NCBI GenBank assembly: GCA_009995455.1
Contig: JAACPJ010000002.1
Coordinates: forward strand, 186,001-250,000
Source: a bacterium
GTDB taxonomy: Bacteria; Patescibacteriota; Gracilibacteria; UBA4473
Direction: 5' to 3'
Length of the DNA stretch: 64,000 nt
A program made the position numbers and the translations under genes. How positions within the stretch are numbered: the stretch's first letter is position 1; each line of letters begins with the position of its first letter. The notes under the pieces are model-generated. The model was not told where the DNA came from. It saw only the letters and a list, made by a program, of their open reading frames with translations, and made no database searches. Below are positions 32,661 through 39,590 of the stretch, in pieces.

Positions 32661-33820
32661 TTTTTAGCGATTAAATTTGAAATTGGGCCAACGTTTAAGC
32701 CAGCCAGTAACAGTAATTCATTTTTTTGATTCATAAAAGCCAGCTGCGCTTGTTGATCCGCGGCTTGCTGCTCGTTTTCCGCGACTAGTAATTCATTTAG
32801 AAGTTCTCGAGTTTTTGGTCCCACGCTGCCCGCTCCAGCTGAAGTTGCCGTTTCAATTAGGCCTTCGGCCAGTTGAAATTCAATCAAAGCTTCTTTAGTT
32901 AGATTTCCAAAATAGCCCGTTGGTTGATGATCGAGTAGTTCGCGTTGCACTAAAATCTCTTGCAGTTTTAGAACCGACTCGTCACGTTTTCCTTTAGATA
33001 AATTATCTTCAAAATTAAAGTCACTCCATCTTTCAATTAACGCCTTTTGCGTTTCGTATTTATTTAGAGCGGCACTTAAAGCGGCTTGAGTTTTGGGTCC
33101 AAAACCACCCGCTCCGGCTTCGGTTTCTGAATCAATCACTAAGTTAGTTAATTGAAAGTTTAAAACCGCTTGTTCAAGTTCAGCCTCAAATTTTCCGTTA
33201 ATGGTTCCAATGTAAAAACCTAAGGTTTGCAGGGCTTTTTGAAGTTCTTCAACTTCTTTGCCTTGAGACCCTTTATAGAGTTTCTCTACAAACTGTTTTG
33301 CCGCTGGAATGTTAAGTAACCGAGCAATTGGAGTTACCGCCTTAAAGTTTACCGCTATATCAATACCGGCCGCTTCAGAAGGTTCGTATAAAGTTCCTTG
33401 CGTATGCCAAAGACCAAGATCTAAGGCTCTAGCGAGACCTTCATCTCCGTATCCCATCCATAAATCTAAACGATCATGCCGAGCAATATTTCGACCGCCC
33501 GCTTCAACGATAGCCCCTCCACGATCATGCACCGAACCACAACCAAAATCTGGTAAACAAACCACCGTTCCAAAAGCATATGAAGACGGGGCCGCAATCA
33601 TTCCTGGGAAAACAGGGGTGCCATCCGCTCCTTGAATACCGTGACCATTAAGTCTTTTCTCGGCTTCGTAACTACCCGTTACATAATAATCTTGGTTTGG
33701 AAGTGGTGAATAATAACCCGTAACGGTAAACTCACGAGCTTCGCCAGTGGCTGCTTGAGCATTTAATCCAACCACCGTTTGGGCCGCTAGAGCTATTGCC
33801 AGACTGAGTATTCGTTTCAT
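32657..33820 (-). CDS. 3D-domain cell-wall protein with two peptidoglycan-binding domains
   Basis: A 387-aa exported protein (signal peptide ending NAQA). Residues about 30-150 form a 3D/MltA-like domain: FTVTGYYSPLPNQDYYVTG, GMIAAPSSYAFGTVVCLPDF, and the Asp signature HDRGGAIVEAGGR, RHDRLDLWMGYGDEGLARAL. Two PG_binding_1 domains follow (KGSQGKEVEELQKALQTLGF, about 185-250; KGKRDESVLKLQEILV, about 275-340). This arrangement fits a secreted wall-remodelling enzyme. Residues around the C-terminus are less conserved. Confidence 0.85.
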   Translation of the reverse strand: MKRILSLAIALAAQTVVGLNAQAATGEAREFTVTGYYSPLPNQDYYVTGSYEAEKRLNGHGIQGADGTPVFPGMIAAPSSYAFGTVVCLPDFGCGSVHDRGGAIVEAGGRNIARHDRLDLWMGYGDEGLARALDLGLWHTQGTLYEPSEAAGIDIAVNFKAVTPIARLLNIPAAKQFVEKLYKGSQGKEVEELQKALQTLGFYIGTINGKFEAELEQAVLNFQLTNLVIDSETEAGAGGFGPKTQAALSAALNKYETQKALIERWSDFNFEDNLSKGKRDESVLKLQEILVQRELLDHQPTGYFGNLTKEALIEFQLAEGLIETATSAGAGSVGPKTRELLNELLVAENEQQAADQQAQLAFMNQKNELLLLAGLNVGPISNLIAKK

Positions 33821-34120
33821 TTAGAGTGAATAAATCAGGCTATTGTAGTACTTTTAAAAAGACTTAGCAATCCACATTGATCGACAAGTCATAAGGAAAG
33901 ACGTTTTTTAATAATTTATTAATCGTCTTCATTTTCGGATTTTTGCGCCGCTAAATTAAGTTTACGGTGCTCTATTTCCGTTTCGTTTAGGGGAAATTTT
34001 TTTTACCAAAAGACCCAACAGTGACTAGCGATTAATAGAGCGAATAAATAATTATTTATCTTTTTTAATTTTAAAAAAATATGTCAATAGACCTTTGCCA
34101 GACTTTTCTGTACAAAAAAA
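33821..34120. other. Intergenic AT-rich stretch with a hairpin
   Basis: No credible ORF. A hairpin AAGACG (33898-33903) with CGTCTT (33924-33929) encloses a second palindrome TTAATAA/TTATTAA. It may be a bidirectional element, but it is not followed by a T run. A strong promoter for the SLH gene lies just downstream. Confidence 0.5.
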
Positions 34121-34149
34121 TTGACCACAGATAGAACACAAATTATATT
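34121..34149 (+). promoter_or_regulatory. Sigma-70-type promoter for the SLH protein
   Basis: TTGACC (34121-34126) and TATATT (34144-34149) with a 17-base spacer. The transcript should start near 34156, only a couple of bases before ATG 34158 or 55 bases before ATG 34212. Confidence 0.75.
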
Positions 34150-34211
34150 CAGTTTTGATGATGAACTTGGCGCTCTTTTCTTCCACGTTTTACCAACCAA
34201 ACAAGAAATCA

Positions 34212-35207
34212 ATGCGCCTCTTTCTTCTCACCTGCTTATTAGGACTCTTAGGCCTTTCTCAAACGAGTTTGGCTTTTACTGATGTATCACCTGATGATAG
34301 TAGTTACGCTATTTTTGCGCATTTAAACGATGTAAACATAATGAACAGCCGTAACGGGGCTTTTCAACCAGACCTTATGGTTACCCGCGCCGAAGCGTTA
34401 ACCGTTTCTTTAAGAGCCGGTGGAATTAGCGTTCCAGCTAACTTTGACGGAACCATGCATTTTGCCGATGTAGATCCAAATCAATGGTATGCACCTGTGG
34501 TTAATCGAGCCGTTGAAACAAAAGTTTTAAGTGTTAATGCGACAAATTTTAGACCTGACGAATTGGTTGATAAAGCTGAATTTTTAACCATGCTTTTCCG
34601 AGCCAGCCAAGTAAATCTGACCCCTTTTTATTCGGCTAGAAACGTGGCCAATGATATTCCAAATGACAGCTGGATGCAGCCCTATTTTGCTTACGCCAAA
34701 CGATACCAAATCGCCCACTTACCAGCAGATGGTTATTACTTACCCAGTAAAAATTTAACGCGACGTGAAGTGGCGTTAATGACCTACCGACAATTAAGAG
34801 TTTTTCACGGGAGCACCGAAACAAAATTGCTGGTTGAACTCCAAGGTTCTATTCAACAGTTTCTTGAGTTAATTAGACATGGGAATACGGCTGAAGCGGA
34901 GTTTCAAGTTCACAGCATTATGTCTTTGAATGATAAAATCATGAGAAGTCACAACAACGAAGATGCTGTCGCGGCTATGTCGATTTCGAGATCCATGGAA
35001 CATTTAAGTGATAGTCTGCGATACTTTAAATACGGTAAAAACCTACGAGGCATTTCTGAATTACACCTCGCCCTAAAACAAGCCGAACGTGCCGAAACAA
35101 AATCAGTCAATATGGCGCCTTTTGCAAATGAGTTAGCTCAAATTATTGGTGAAAGTCTGCAAGCCTACACTGAACCGAGCTTGGGAACTTTCACCCTCAA
35201 TCAGTAA
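34212..35207 (+). CDS. SLH-domain (S-layer homology) protein
   Basis: A 331-aa exported protein. Start chosen at ATG 34212 because MRLFLLTCLLGLLGLSQTSLA is a clean signal peptide; ATG 34158/34161 upstream is also possible and would suit a leaderless transcript. The mature protein starts FTDVSPDDSSYAIFAHLND, then FADVDPNQWYAPVVNRAVE and PNDSWMQPYFAYAKRYQIA, three SLH-type repeats with the F-x-D-V and R-x-E-x-L (TRAEALT, TRREVALM) signatures. A helical C-terminal domain follows. It likely attaches to the cell wall. Confidence 0.85.
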   Translation: MRLFLLTCLLGLLGLSQTSLAFTDVSPDDSSYAIFAHLNDVNIMNSRNGAFQPDLMVTRAEALTVSLRAGGISVPANFDGTMHFADVDPNQWYAPVVNRAVETKVLSVNATNFRPDELVDKAEFLTMLFRASQVNLTPFYSARNVANDIPNDSWMQPYFAYAKRYQIAHLPADGYYLPSKNLTRREVALMTYRQLRVFHGSTETKLLVELQGSIQQFLELIRHGNTAEAEFQVHSIMSLNDKIMRSHNNEDAVAAMSISRSMEHLSDSLRYFKYGKNLRGISELHLALKQAERAETKSVNMAPFANELAQIIGESLQAYTEPSLGTFTLNQ

Positions 35208-35248
35208 AATTTGACTTAAAAACACTTTAACCTAAGTTAGATACACAG

Positions 35249-35296
35249 ATGCAAAATTTGTTTTTAGTTCCCGCTCCCCGTCGCCCGCTTAATTAG
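35249..35296 (+). CDS. Leader peptide of the first attenuator (Pro/Arg-rich)
   Basis: ATG 35249 to TAG 35294-35296, 15 aa MQNLFLVPAPRRPLN. Codons 8-13 are Pro, Ala, Pro, Arg, Arg, Pro (CCC GCT CCC CGT CGC CCG). The stop codon overlaps the 5' edge of an antiterminator arm. It precedes a glutamate-5-kinase-like gene, so a Pro (or Pro/Arg) sensing leader is plausible. The leader-stem-terminator arrangement is seen in sequence; the sensing function is inferred. Confidence 0.7.
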   Translation: MQNLFLVPAPRRPLN

Positions 35297-35372
35297 CGAG
35301 TGATTTTTGCGTATTAACTAAAAACAGAAATTAACTTCACTCGCTCTAAATAAATATAGATCGGGGTTTTTT
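35260..35372 (+). promoter_or_regulatory. Transcription attenuator 1 (before the amino acid kinase)
   Basis: Competing structures: a pause-type hairpin CGCT(35286-35289)/AGCG(35295-35298); an antiterminator AGCGAGTGA(35295-35303)/TCACTCGCT(35337-35345); and a terminator CTCGCTCTA(35340-35348)/TAGATCGGG(35357-35365) with one mismatch, an 8-base loop and T6 at 35367-35372. A further 10-bp pairing GTTTTTAGTT(35260-35269)/AACTAAAAAC(35316-35325) can hold the region together. This is the trp-type four-segment layout. Confidence 0.75.
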
Positions 35373-35383
35373 ATGTAAACATT

Positions 35384-36214
35384 ATGGAAAAAGAAAGAAT
35401 CGGTACCGTCGTTAAAGTAGGCTCATCATCGCTTTACTGCCCTGAGACTTATCAACCTTATCTTGAAAGTTTTGGCAGAATGGCCGCACAGCTAAGACAA
35501 GTTGGAAATAGTAGCCTTATTTCTTCAGGAGCCTACCTAGCCGGTAAAAAATTAGACCCAGAAGAAAATGATACGGGCTATTTGACTAGTATTGGATGGA
35601 AACAATTACTCGATCAGTGGGAGTCGGCTTTTGGTGAACCAATGCCTTCTGTTCTAGCCGAAGAAATACATTTTCATCAAGCCGTATCCGATAACGGTGA
35701 CTATCAACCCGCTCGATTTCAACATATAGTAAAAACATTTGTAAAAGCCTGGGAAAAAAAGAAAACACTCATCACCAATCAGAATGATCCTGTTTCAAAA
35801 GTTGGTTTAGCGCCTGAAATTTTAGATTTTGAAGAAGGCCTGCCTAGCTTTCACGGCGACAATGATCTTTACGCATCAGAAATCACTAGGGCTCTTTTAA
35901 AGCAGAAAACCTTAGATAGAGTCAACTTTATAATTTTATCTGGTGGATTAAACGGTATTACCGATGAACAAGGAAAAACAATTCCAGAAGTGTCAGTCCG
36001 AACAATTAATGAAATGATGCAAAATCCTGGTGCAGCGAGCCGTGAAGGCGCCAATGGATTCCGAACAAAAGGCACGGCGCTATTAAGAGCCCATGAAGCT
36101 GGCGCAGAAGCTTACTTAGGCTCAAGCCAATCAAAGAGTTGTATTCTGGAGGCCGCTGGCCTGAAAACACAAACGCAAGTCACCAAAGTTATTTCTAACC
36201 TCACAGAAGTTTAA
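35384..36214 (+). CDS. proB: Amino acid kinase family protein, glutamate 5-kinase-like
   Basis: 276 aa of the amino acid kinase fold. RIGTVVKVGSSSLY, SSLISSGAYLAGKKL (matching VSSGAIAAG), GDNDLYASEITRALL (matching GDNDxLSAxVA), ILSGGLNGITDE and the late GANGFRTKGTALLRAHEAGAEAYL (matching GTGGMxTKxxAAxxAxxxG) are the landmarks of gamma-glutamyl kinase rather than N-acetylglutamate kinase. No PUA domain. It phosphorylates glutamate for proline synthesis if the assignment is right. It lies directly after the Pro/Arg leader attenuator and just before the arginine attenuator. Symbol is tentative. Confidence 0.6.
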   Translation: MEKERIGTVVKVGSSSLYCPETYQPYLESFGRMAAQLRQVGNSSLISSGAYLAGKKLDPEENDTGYLTSIGWKQLLDQWESAFGEPMPSVLAEEIHFHQAVSDNGDYQPARFQHIVKTFVKAWEKKKTLITNQNDPVSKVGLAPEILDFEEGLPSFHGDNDLYASEITRALLKQKTLDRVNFIILSGGLNGITDEQGKTIPEVSVRTINEMMQNPGAASREGANGFRTKGTALLRAHEAGAEAYLGSSQSKSCILEAAGLKTQTQVTKVISNLTEV

Positions 36215-36217
36215 GCT

Positions 36218-36274
36218 ATGATTTACTCTAAATATTTCCTTCACGCTCGTCGTCGCCGCTACCGTCGGAGGTGA
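36218..36274 (+). CDS. Arginine leader peptide of the second attenuator
   Basis: ATG 36218 to TGA 36272-36274, 18 aa MIYSKYFLHARRRRYRRR. Seven of the last eight sense codons are Arg (CGT, CGT, CGC, CGC, then CGT, CGG, AGG around one Tyr). It starts 3 bases after the amino-acid-kinase stop. The stop codon lies within the antiterminator arm. This is the composition expected of an arginine-sensing leader peptide and is hard to explain otherwise. Confidence 0.85.
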   Translation: MIYSKYFLHARRRRYRRR

Positions 36275-36338
36275 TTTTTTGTACAATTTTTTTATTCATA
36301 AATCACTTCTATACCTCTGTACTAGAAGTGATTTTTTT
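36267..36338 (+). promoter_or_regulatory. Transcription attenuator 2 (arginine) before the arg operon
   Basis: Antiterminator: GGAGGTGATTT (36267-36277, spanning the leader stop) pairs with AAATCACTTCT (36300-36310), 11 pairs including two G-U. Terminator: AAATCACTTCTA (36300-36311) pairs perfectly over 12 bases with TAGAAGTGATTT (36323-36334), followed by T7 (36332-36338). A ribosome finishing the leader would cover the first arm and let the terminator form. One stalled at Arg codons would leave the arm free. Downstream are the 59-aa ORF, GNAT, argG, argH and argS genes. Confidence 0.85.
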
Positions 36339-36349
36339 AATGCAAAACC

Positions 36350-36529
36350 ATGAAAATTTTTAATGCCGGCGACACCCTTTCACTTTATGGCGAAACCGTA
36401 GCTATAAGCAAAGTAGAACAGCTTGTAGATACACAGCTTATTTATTGGCACAGCCAAAACAGTCCCCTGTGTGGGCTAAAAATCCTCACAGAAAAATCCG
36501 AAAAAAACATAACCTTTAATTTAAAATGA
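36350..36529 (+). CDS. Small 59-aa protein, first gene after the arginine attenuator
   Basis: ATG 36350 to TGA 36527-36529. Starts MKIFNAGDTLSLYGETVAIS and contains a WHSQNSPLCGLK stretch. Predicted soluble. Unknown family. The ATGA overlap with the GNAT gene indicates translational coupling, and its position as the first gene under arginine control suggests a small regulator or enzyme partner (inference). Confidence 0.65.
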   Translation: MKIFNAGDTLSLYGETVAISKVEQLVDTQLIYWHSQNSPLCGLKILTEKSEKNITFNLK

Positions 36530-36951
36530 AAATATCTGAATCACTCGCTGACCACATGGCGGATGCTATAGCGCCCCTTTCGGGGGAAGGCATTTTGATG
36601 CCCAAAACTGCCGCCGAGATTTTTGCCAATCAAGATCAATGGTTTCCAAAATTTGGTCCTGATGGAAAGTTACTTGGTTTTTTTGAATTCAGAACTCATC
36701 AAGACACGGCTCTCGCTGAAATGGGCAGCGTGCTAGTTTTAAAGCCAAGGATGGGCGTAGGGCAATGCTTACTGCAAATTTTTAACACTCAGCGTGATAT
36801 TCAAACTGCTAGTGGTGGCTTTGCAGTCACCAAAGATTTCAAAACCGCTTACGGATTTTTTGGCGAGCAAACTCAGGGTGATGTAACAACGCAATTTCCA
36901 GACTGGTTTGAAAGAGAAAAATCTGACCGATATTTCATTCAGTGGAAATAA
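36526..36951 (+). CDS. GNAT acetyltransferase, possibly N-acetylglutamate synthase-like
   Basis: 141 aa. ADAIAPLSGEGILMPKTAAEI at the N-terminus resembles the start of the GNAT half of ArgA (PL-x-x-x-GIL-x-x-x-T/S). The acetyl-CoA binding region is AEMGSVLVLKPRMGVGQCLLQIF (residues about 67-89 by position; R/Q-x-x-G-x-G/A type loop). It lies in the arginine operon between the 59-aa ORF and argG, which favours a role in the first, acetyl-CoA-using step. The family match is loose, so other amino-acid acetylation remains possible. Confidence 0.55.
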   Translation: MKISESLADHMADAIAPLSGEGILMPKTAAEIFANQDQWFPKFGPDGKLLGFFEFRTHQDTALAEMGSVLVLKPRMGVGQCLLQIFNTQRDIQTASGGFAVTKDFKTAYGFFGEQTQGDVTTQFPDWFEREKSDRYFIQWK

Positions 36952-36979
36952 AAAAACTTAATTAATAACTATTTTTATC

Positions 36980-38254
36980 ATGCAATCTAAAAACACTTAC
37001 ACCAAAACCGCGAGCCATGAAGCCATAAAAGGTTCGTTCGATACTTGCTTACTGCTCTATTCAGGAGGACTAGATACCTCAACAATGTTGAAATGGATTC
37101 AAGACGAATACCAGTGCCAAGTCATCACTTTAACTATAAATCTCGGTCAAACGGCTGACGATTTAAAAGCGATTCAAAAAAAAGCTTTAGACCTCGGTGC
37201 AAAAGACGCATTTGTTTATGACGCCCAAGAGGAATTTGCCGACACAATCATTACAGAAGCCATTAAAGCAAACGCTGACTATCAAGGTGGATACGCCCTT
37301 TCAACGCCACTTGGGAGAGTCATGATTGCCAAAGTAGCCGTTAATATTTGCGAACAATATAATTGTTCGGTTGTGGCTCATGGTTGTACTGGTAAAGGTA
37401 ATGATCAAGTTCGTTTTGAAGGCTATATAACGACGCTTAACCCAAACCTTAAAACCATCGCACCGGTCAGAGAATGGAGCATGGGGCGAGACGAGCAAAT
37501 TGAGTTTTGTAAAATCCACAATATCCCGGTTAAACAAACCAAAGATAAGCCCTATTCATATGATGAAAACATGTGGGGCAATACCGGTGAAGGCGGCGAA
37601 ATTGAAAACCCAGAACTTGAACCCAAATTACATCAAATTCTGCAATGGTGCCAAACACCTGAGCAGGCACCAGACGAGCCAGCTTTTGTCGAAGTAGAAT
37701 TCTTTAAAGGGATTCCAATAGCTATAAATGGCCACAAAGATAAATTAATGAATCTTATCGCAGATCTTAATAAAATTGGCTCATTACACGCTATCGGCAT
37801 CTTCCCTTTAATTGAAGATAGATTTGTCGGATTAAAAGTCCGAGGCGTGTATGAAAACCCTGGGGCAACAATTTTAATTGAAGCCCACAAGAAGCTTGAA
37901 AAATTAGTTTCTACCCGAGAAGAAAATGAGCTTAAAAGTTTTATCGATACCAAGTGGGCCTATTTATGTTACGCCGCCAAATGGTATGACCCGGTGATGT
38001 ACCATATAAATGCCTTTATTAACAGTATGAATAAAAAAGTTTCGGGAAACGTAAAAGTAAAACTTTATAAGGGGCAAGCGACGGTTGTTAGCCTGAGCTC
38101 TCCTCATTCATTGTTTGATGAAAATTTATCCACCTTTAATAAATCAGGTGGCTTTAACCAGAACGCAGCGGCTGGTTTTATAGAACTGTGGAACCTGCCT
38201 CAAAAGACTGCTTACGGTATGTACAACTGGGAATCAGAACTTAATAAAAACTAA
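36980..38254 (+). CDS. argG: Argininosuccinate synthase
   Basis: Joins citrulline and aspartate using ATP. The PP-loop LLYSGGLDTSTMLKWI (about 24-39), the STPLGRVMIAKVAV region, GCTGKGNDQVRFEGY (about 137-151) and APVREWSMGRDEQIEF are all present. 424 aa, a normal length for the type with an N-terminal extension. The second step, argH, starts three bases after its stop. It is the third protein-coding gene after the arginine attenuator. Confidence 0.96.
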   Translation: MQSKNTYTKTASHEAIKGSFDTCLLLYSGGLDTSTMLKWIQDEYQCQVITLTINLGQTADDLKAIQKKALDLGAKDAFVYDAQEEFADTIITEAIKANADYQGGYALSTPLGRVMIAKVAVNICEQYNCSVVAHGCTGKGNDQVRFEGYITTLNPNLKTIAPVREWSMGRDEQIEFCKIHNIPVKQTKDKPYSYDENMWGNTGEGGEIENPELEPKLHQILQWCQTPEQAPDEPAFVEVEFFKGIPIAINGHKDKLMNLIADLNKIGSLHAIGIFPLIEDRFVGLKVRGVYENPGATILIEAHKKLEKLVSTREENELKSFIDTKWAYLCYAAKWYDPVMYHINAFINSMNKKVSGNVKVKLYKGQATVVSLSSPHSLFDENLSTFNKSGGFNQNAAAGFIELWNLPQKTAYGMYNWESELNKN

Positions 38255-38256
38255 AC

Positions 38257-39561
38257 ATGACACTCTGGAAAACCGATTCCATTGAAAACAACACGCTGCA
38301 AAACCTGATTGAAAAATTTACCGTTGGGAATGACCCCCAATTGGATCAGACGTTAGTCCCCTACGACGTAGACGCTTCAATCGCTCACGCCGAAGGTTTA
38401 GCTTCAATACACATTTTAAACGTCTTAGAACTAAAAAAAATTATTCAAGCTTTGGAAGATATCAAAGCGCTACACGCTAAAAGTCACTTCCCCATTACCC
38501 AAGCCCAAGAGGATTGTCACACGGCGATTGAAGATTTCTTAGTGGAAAAACTAGGCGATACCGGCAAAAAAATTCATACTGGCCGGTCAAGAAATGATCA
38601 AGTATTAGTCGCAATGAGACTGTGGGAAAGAGATACAATTGATCAAATAATTTATTCAACAAAAGAGTTAGCACTTGTTTTTATAAGCTTTGCTAGCAAG
38701 TATGAATTTATGCCCATGCCTGGATTTACCCATACTCAAATAGCCATGCCCAGCAGTATTGGTATGTGGGCTGGCAGCATATCGGAAATGTTACTGCTAA
38801 ATATAGAGGCGCTCACAGACTTTCGAAAAACGCTAAACCGCTCCCCTCTTGGGTCAGCGGCCGGATTCGGAGTCGGATTTAATTTACCAAGAGAAGAAAT
38901 GGCGCAATCGCTTGGATTTGATGGCTGCTTGCAAGTGGCTCTGACGTCCCAAAATATGAGAGGGAAAATTGAAGCTGACTTTGTCAGCCAACTTGTAAGC
39001 CTTAGTGCGACTTTAGCTCATTTTGCGAATGACTTAGTTTGGTTTAGCAGTTCCCCGTTTCAATTTTTTGATGTTGCCCCAGAGTTAACGACGGGATCTT
39101 CCATCATGCCGCAGAAAAGAAATTTAGACCCAGCAGAGCTACTAAGAGGCTCGCACTCTCATATGCTTGGGCACGAATGTTCCCTCAGAAATTTAAGTAG
39201 TCATTTAATTTCTGGCTATCACCGAGACTTACAACTCAGTAAAGAACCAACCATGAAAGCGGTAAACTTAATACAATCTATGTTAGAAATCGCACAGGCT
39301 CTAATAGAAAATATAATGCCTAACGAAGAAGCTCTAATTAAAGCTTTTACACCCGAAATATTTGCCGCCGATAAAGCCAACACCTTAGTGAAAAAAGGCG
39401 TGCCATTTAGAAAGGCTTATCTTCAGGTCAAAAAAGATCTGAGTGATATAAAACCGATGACTAAAGCTGAAATTTTAGAAAACCTAAAATGCAAAACTCA
39501 CTTAGGTGCCTCAGGAAATTTAGGCCTCGATTTATTAAGGCAGCGCTTAACTAATTCGTAA
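38257..39561 (+). CDS. argH: Argininosuccinate lyase
   Basis: Splits argininosuccinate into arginine and fumarate. Fumarase/aspartase superfamily: HTGRSRNDQVLVAMRLW (about 107-122), FTHTQIAMPSS (about 161-171), and the loop signature GSSIMPQKRNLDPAEL (about 281-296). 434 aa. Only two bases separate it from argG, and 29 bases from argS. Confidence 0.97.
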   Translation: MTLWKTDSIENNTLQNLIEKFTVGNDPQLDQTLVPYDVDASIAHAEGLASIHILNVLELKKIIQALEDIKALHAKSHFPITQAQEDCHTAIEDFLVEKLGDTGKKIHTGRSRNDQVLVAMRLWERDTIDQIIYSTKELALVFISFASKYEFMPMPGFTHTQIAMPSSIGMWAGSISEMLLLNIEALTDFRKTLNRSPLGSAAGFGVGFNLPREEMAQSLGFDGCLQVALTSQNMRGKIEADFVSQLVSLSATLAHFANDLVWFSSSPFQFFDVAPELTTGSSIMPQKRNLDPAELLRGSHSHMLGHECSLRNLSSHLISGYHRDLQLSKEPTMKAVNLIQSMLEIAQALIENIMPNEEALIKAFTPEIFAADKANTLVKKGVPFRKAYLQVKKDLSDIKPMTKAEILENLKCKTHLGASGNLGLDLLRQRLTNS

Positions 39562-39590
39562 TTTCAAAAAACCTTTCTATAATCGCACCG

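Noticed and set aside
33898-33929. Hairpin AAGACG/CGTCTT as a terminator of the 3D-domain gene
   Set aside because: It lies upstream of that gene start, not after its stop, and no T run follows.
35249-36338. Riboswitch or T-box as explanation for the two leaders
   Set aside because: No T-box specifier, AGGGTGG-type T-box motif or known aptamer was seen; leader peptides with regulated codons fit better.
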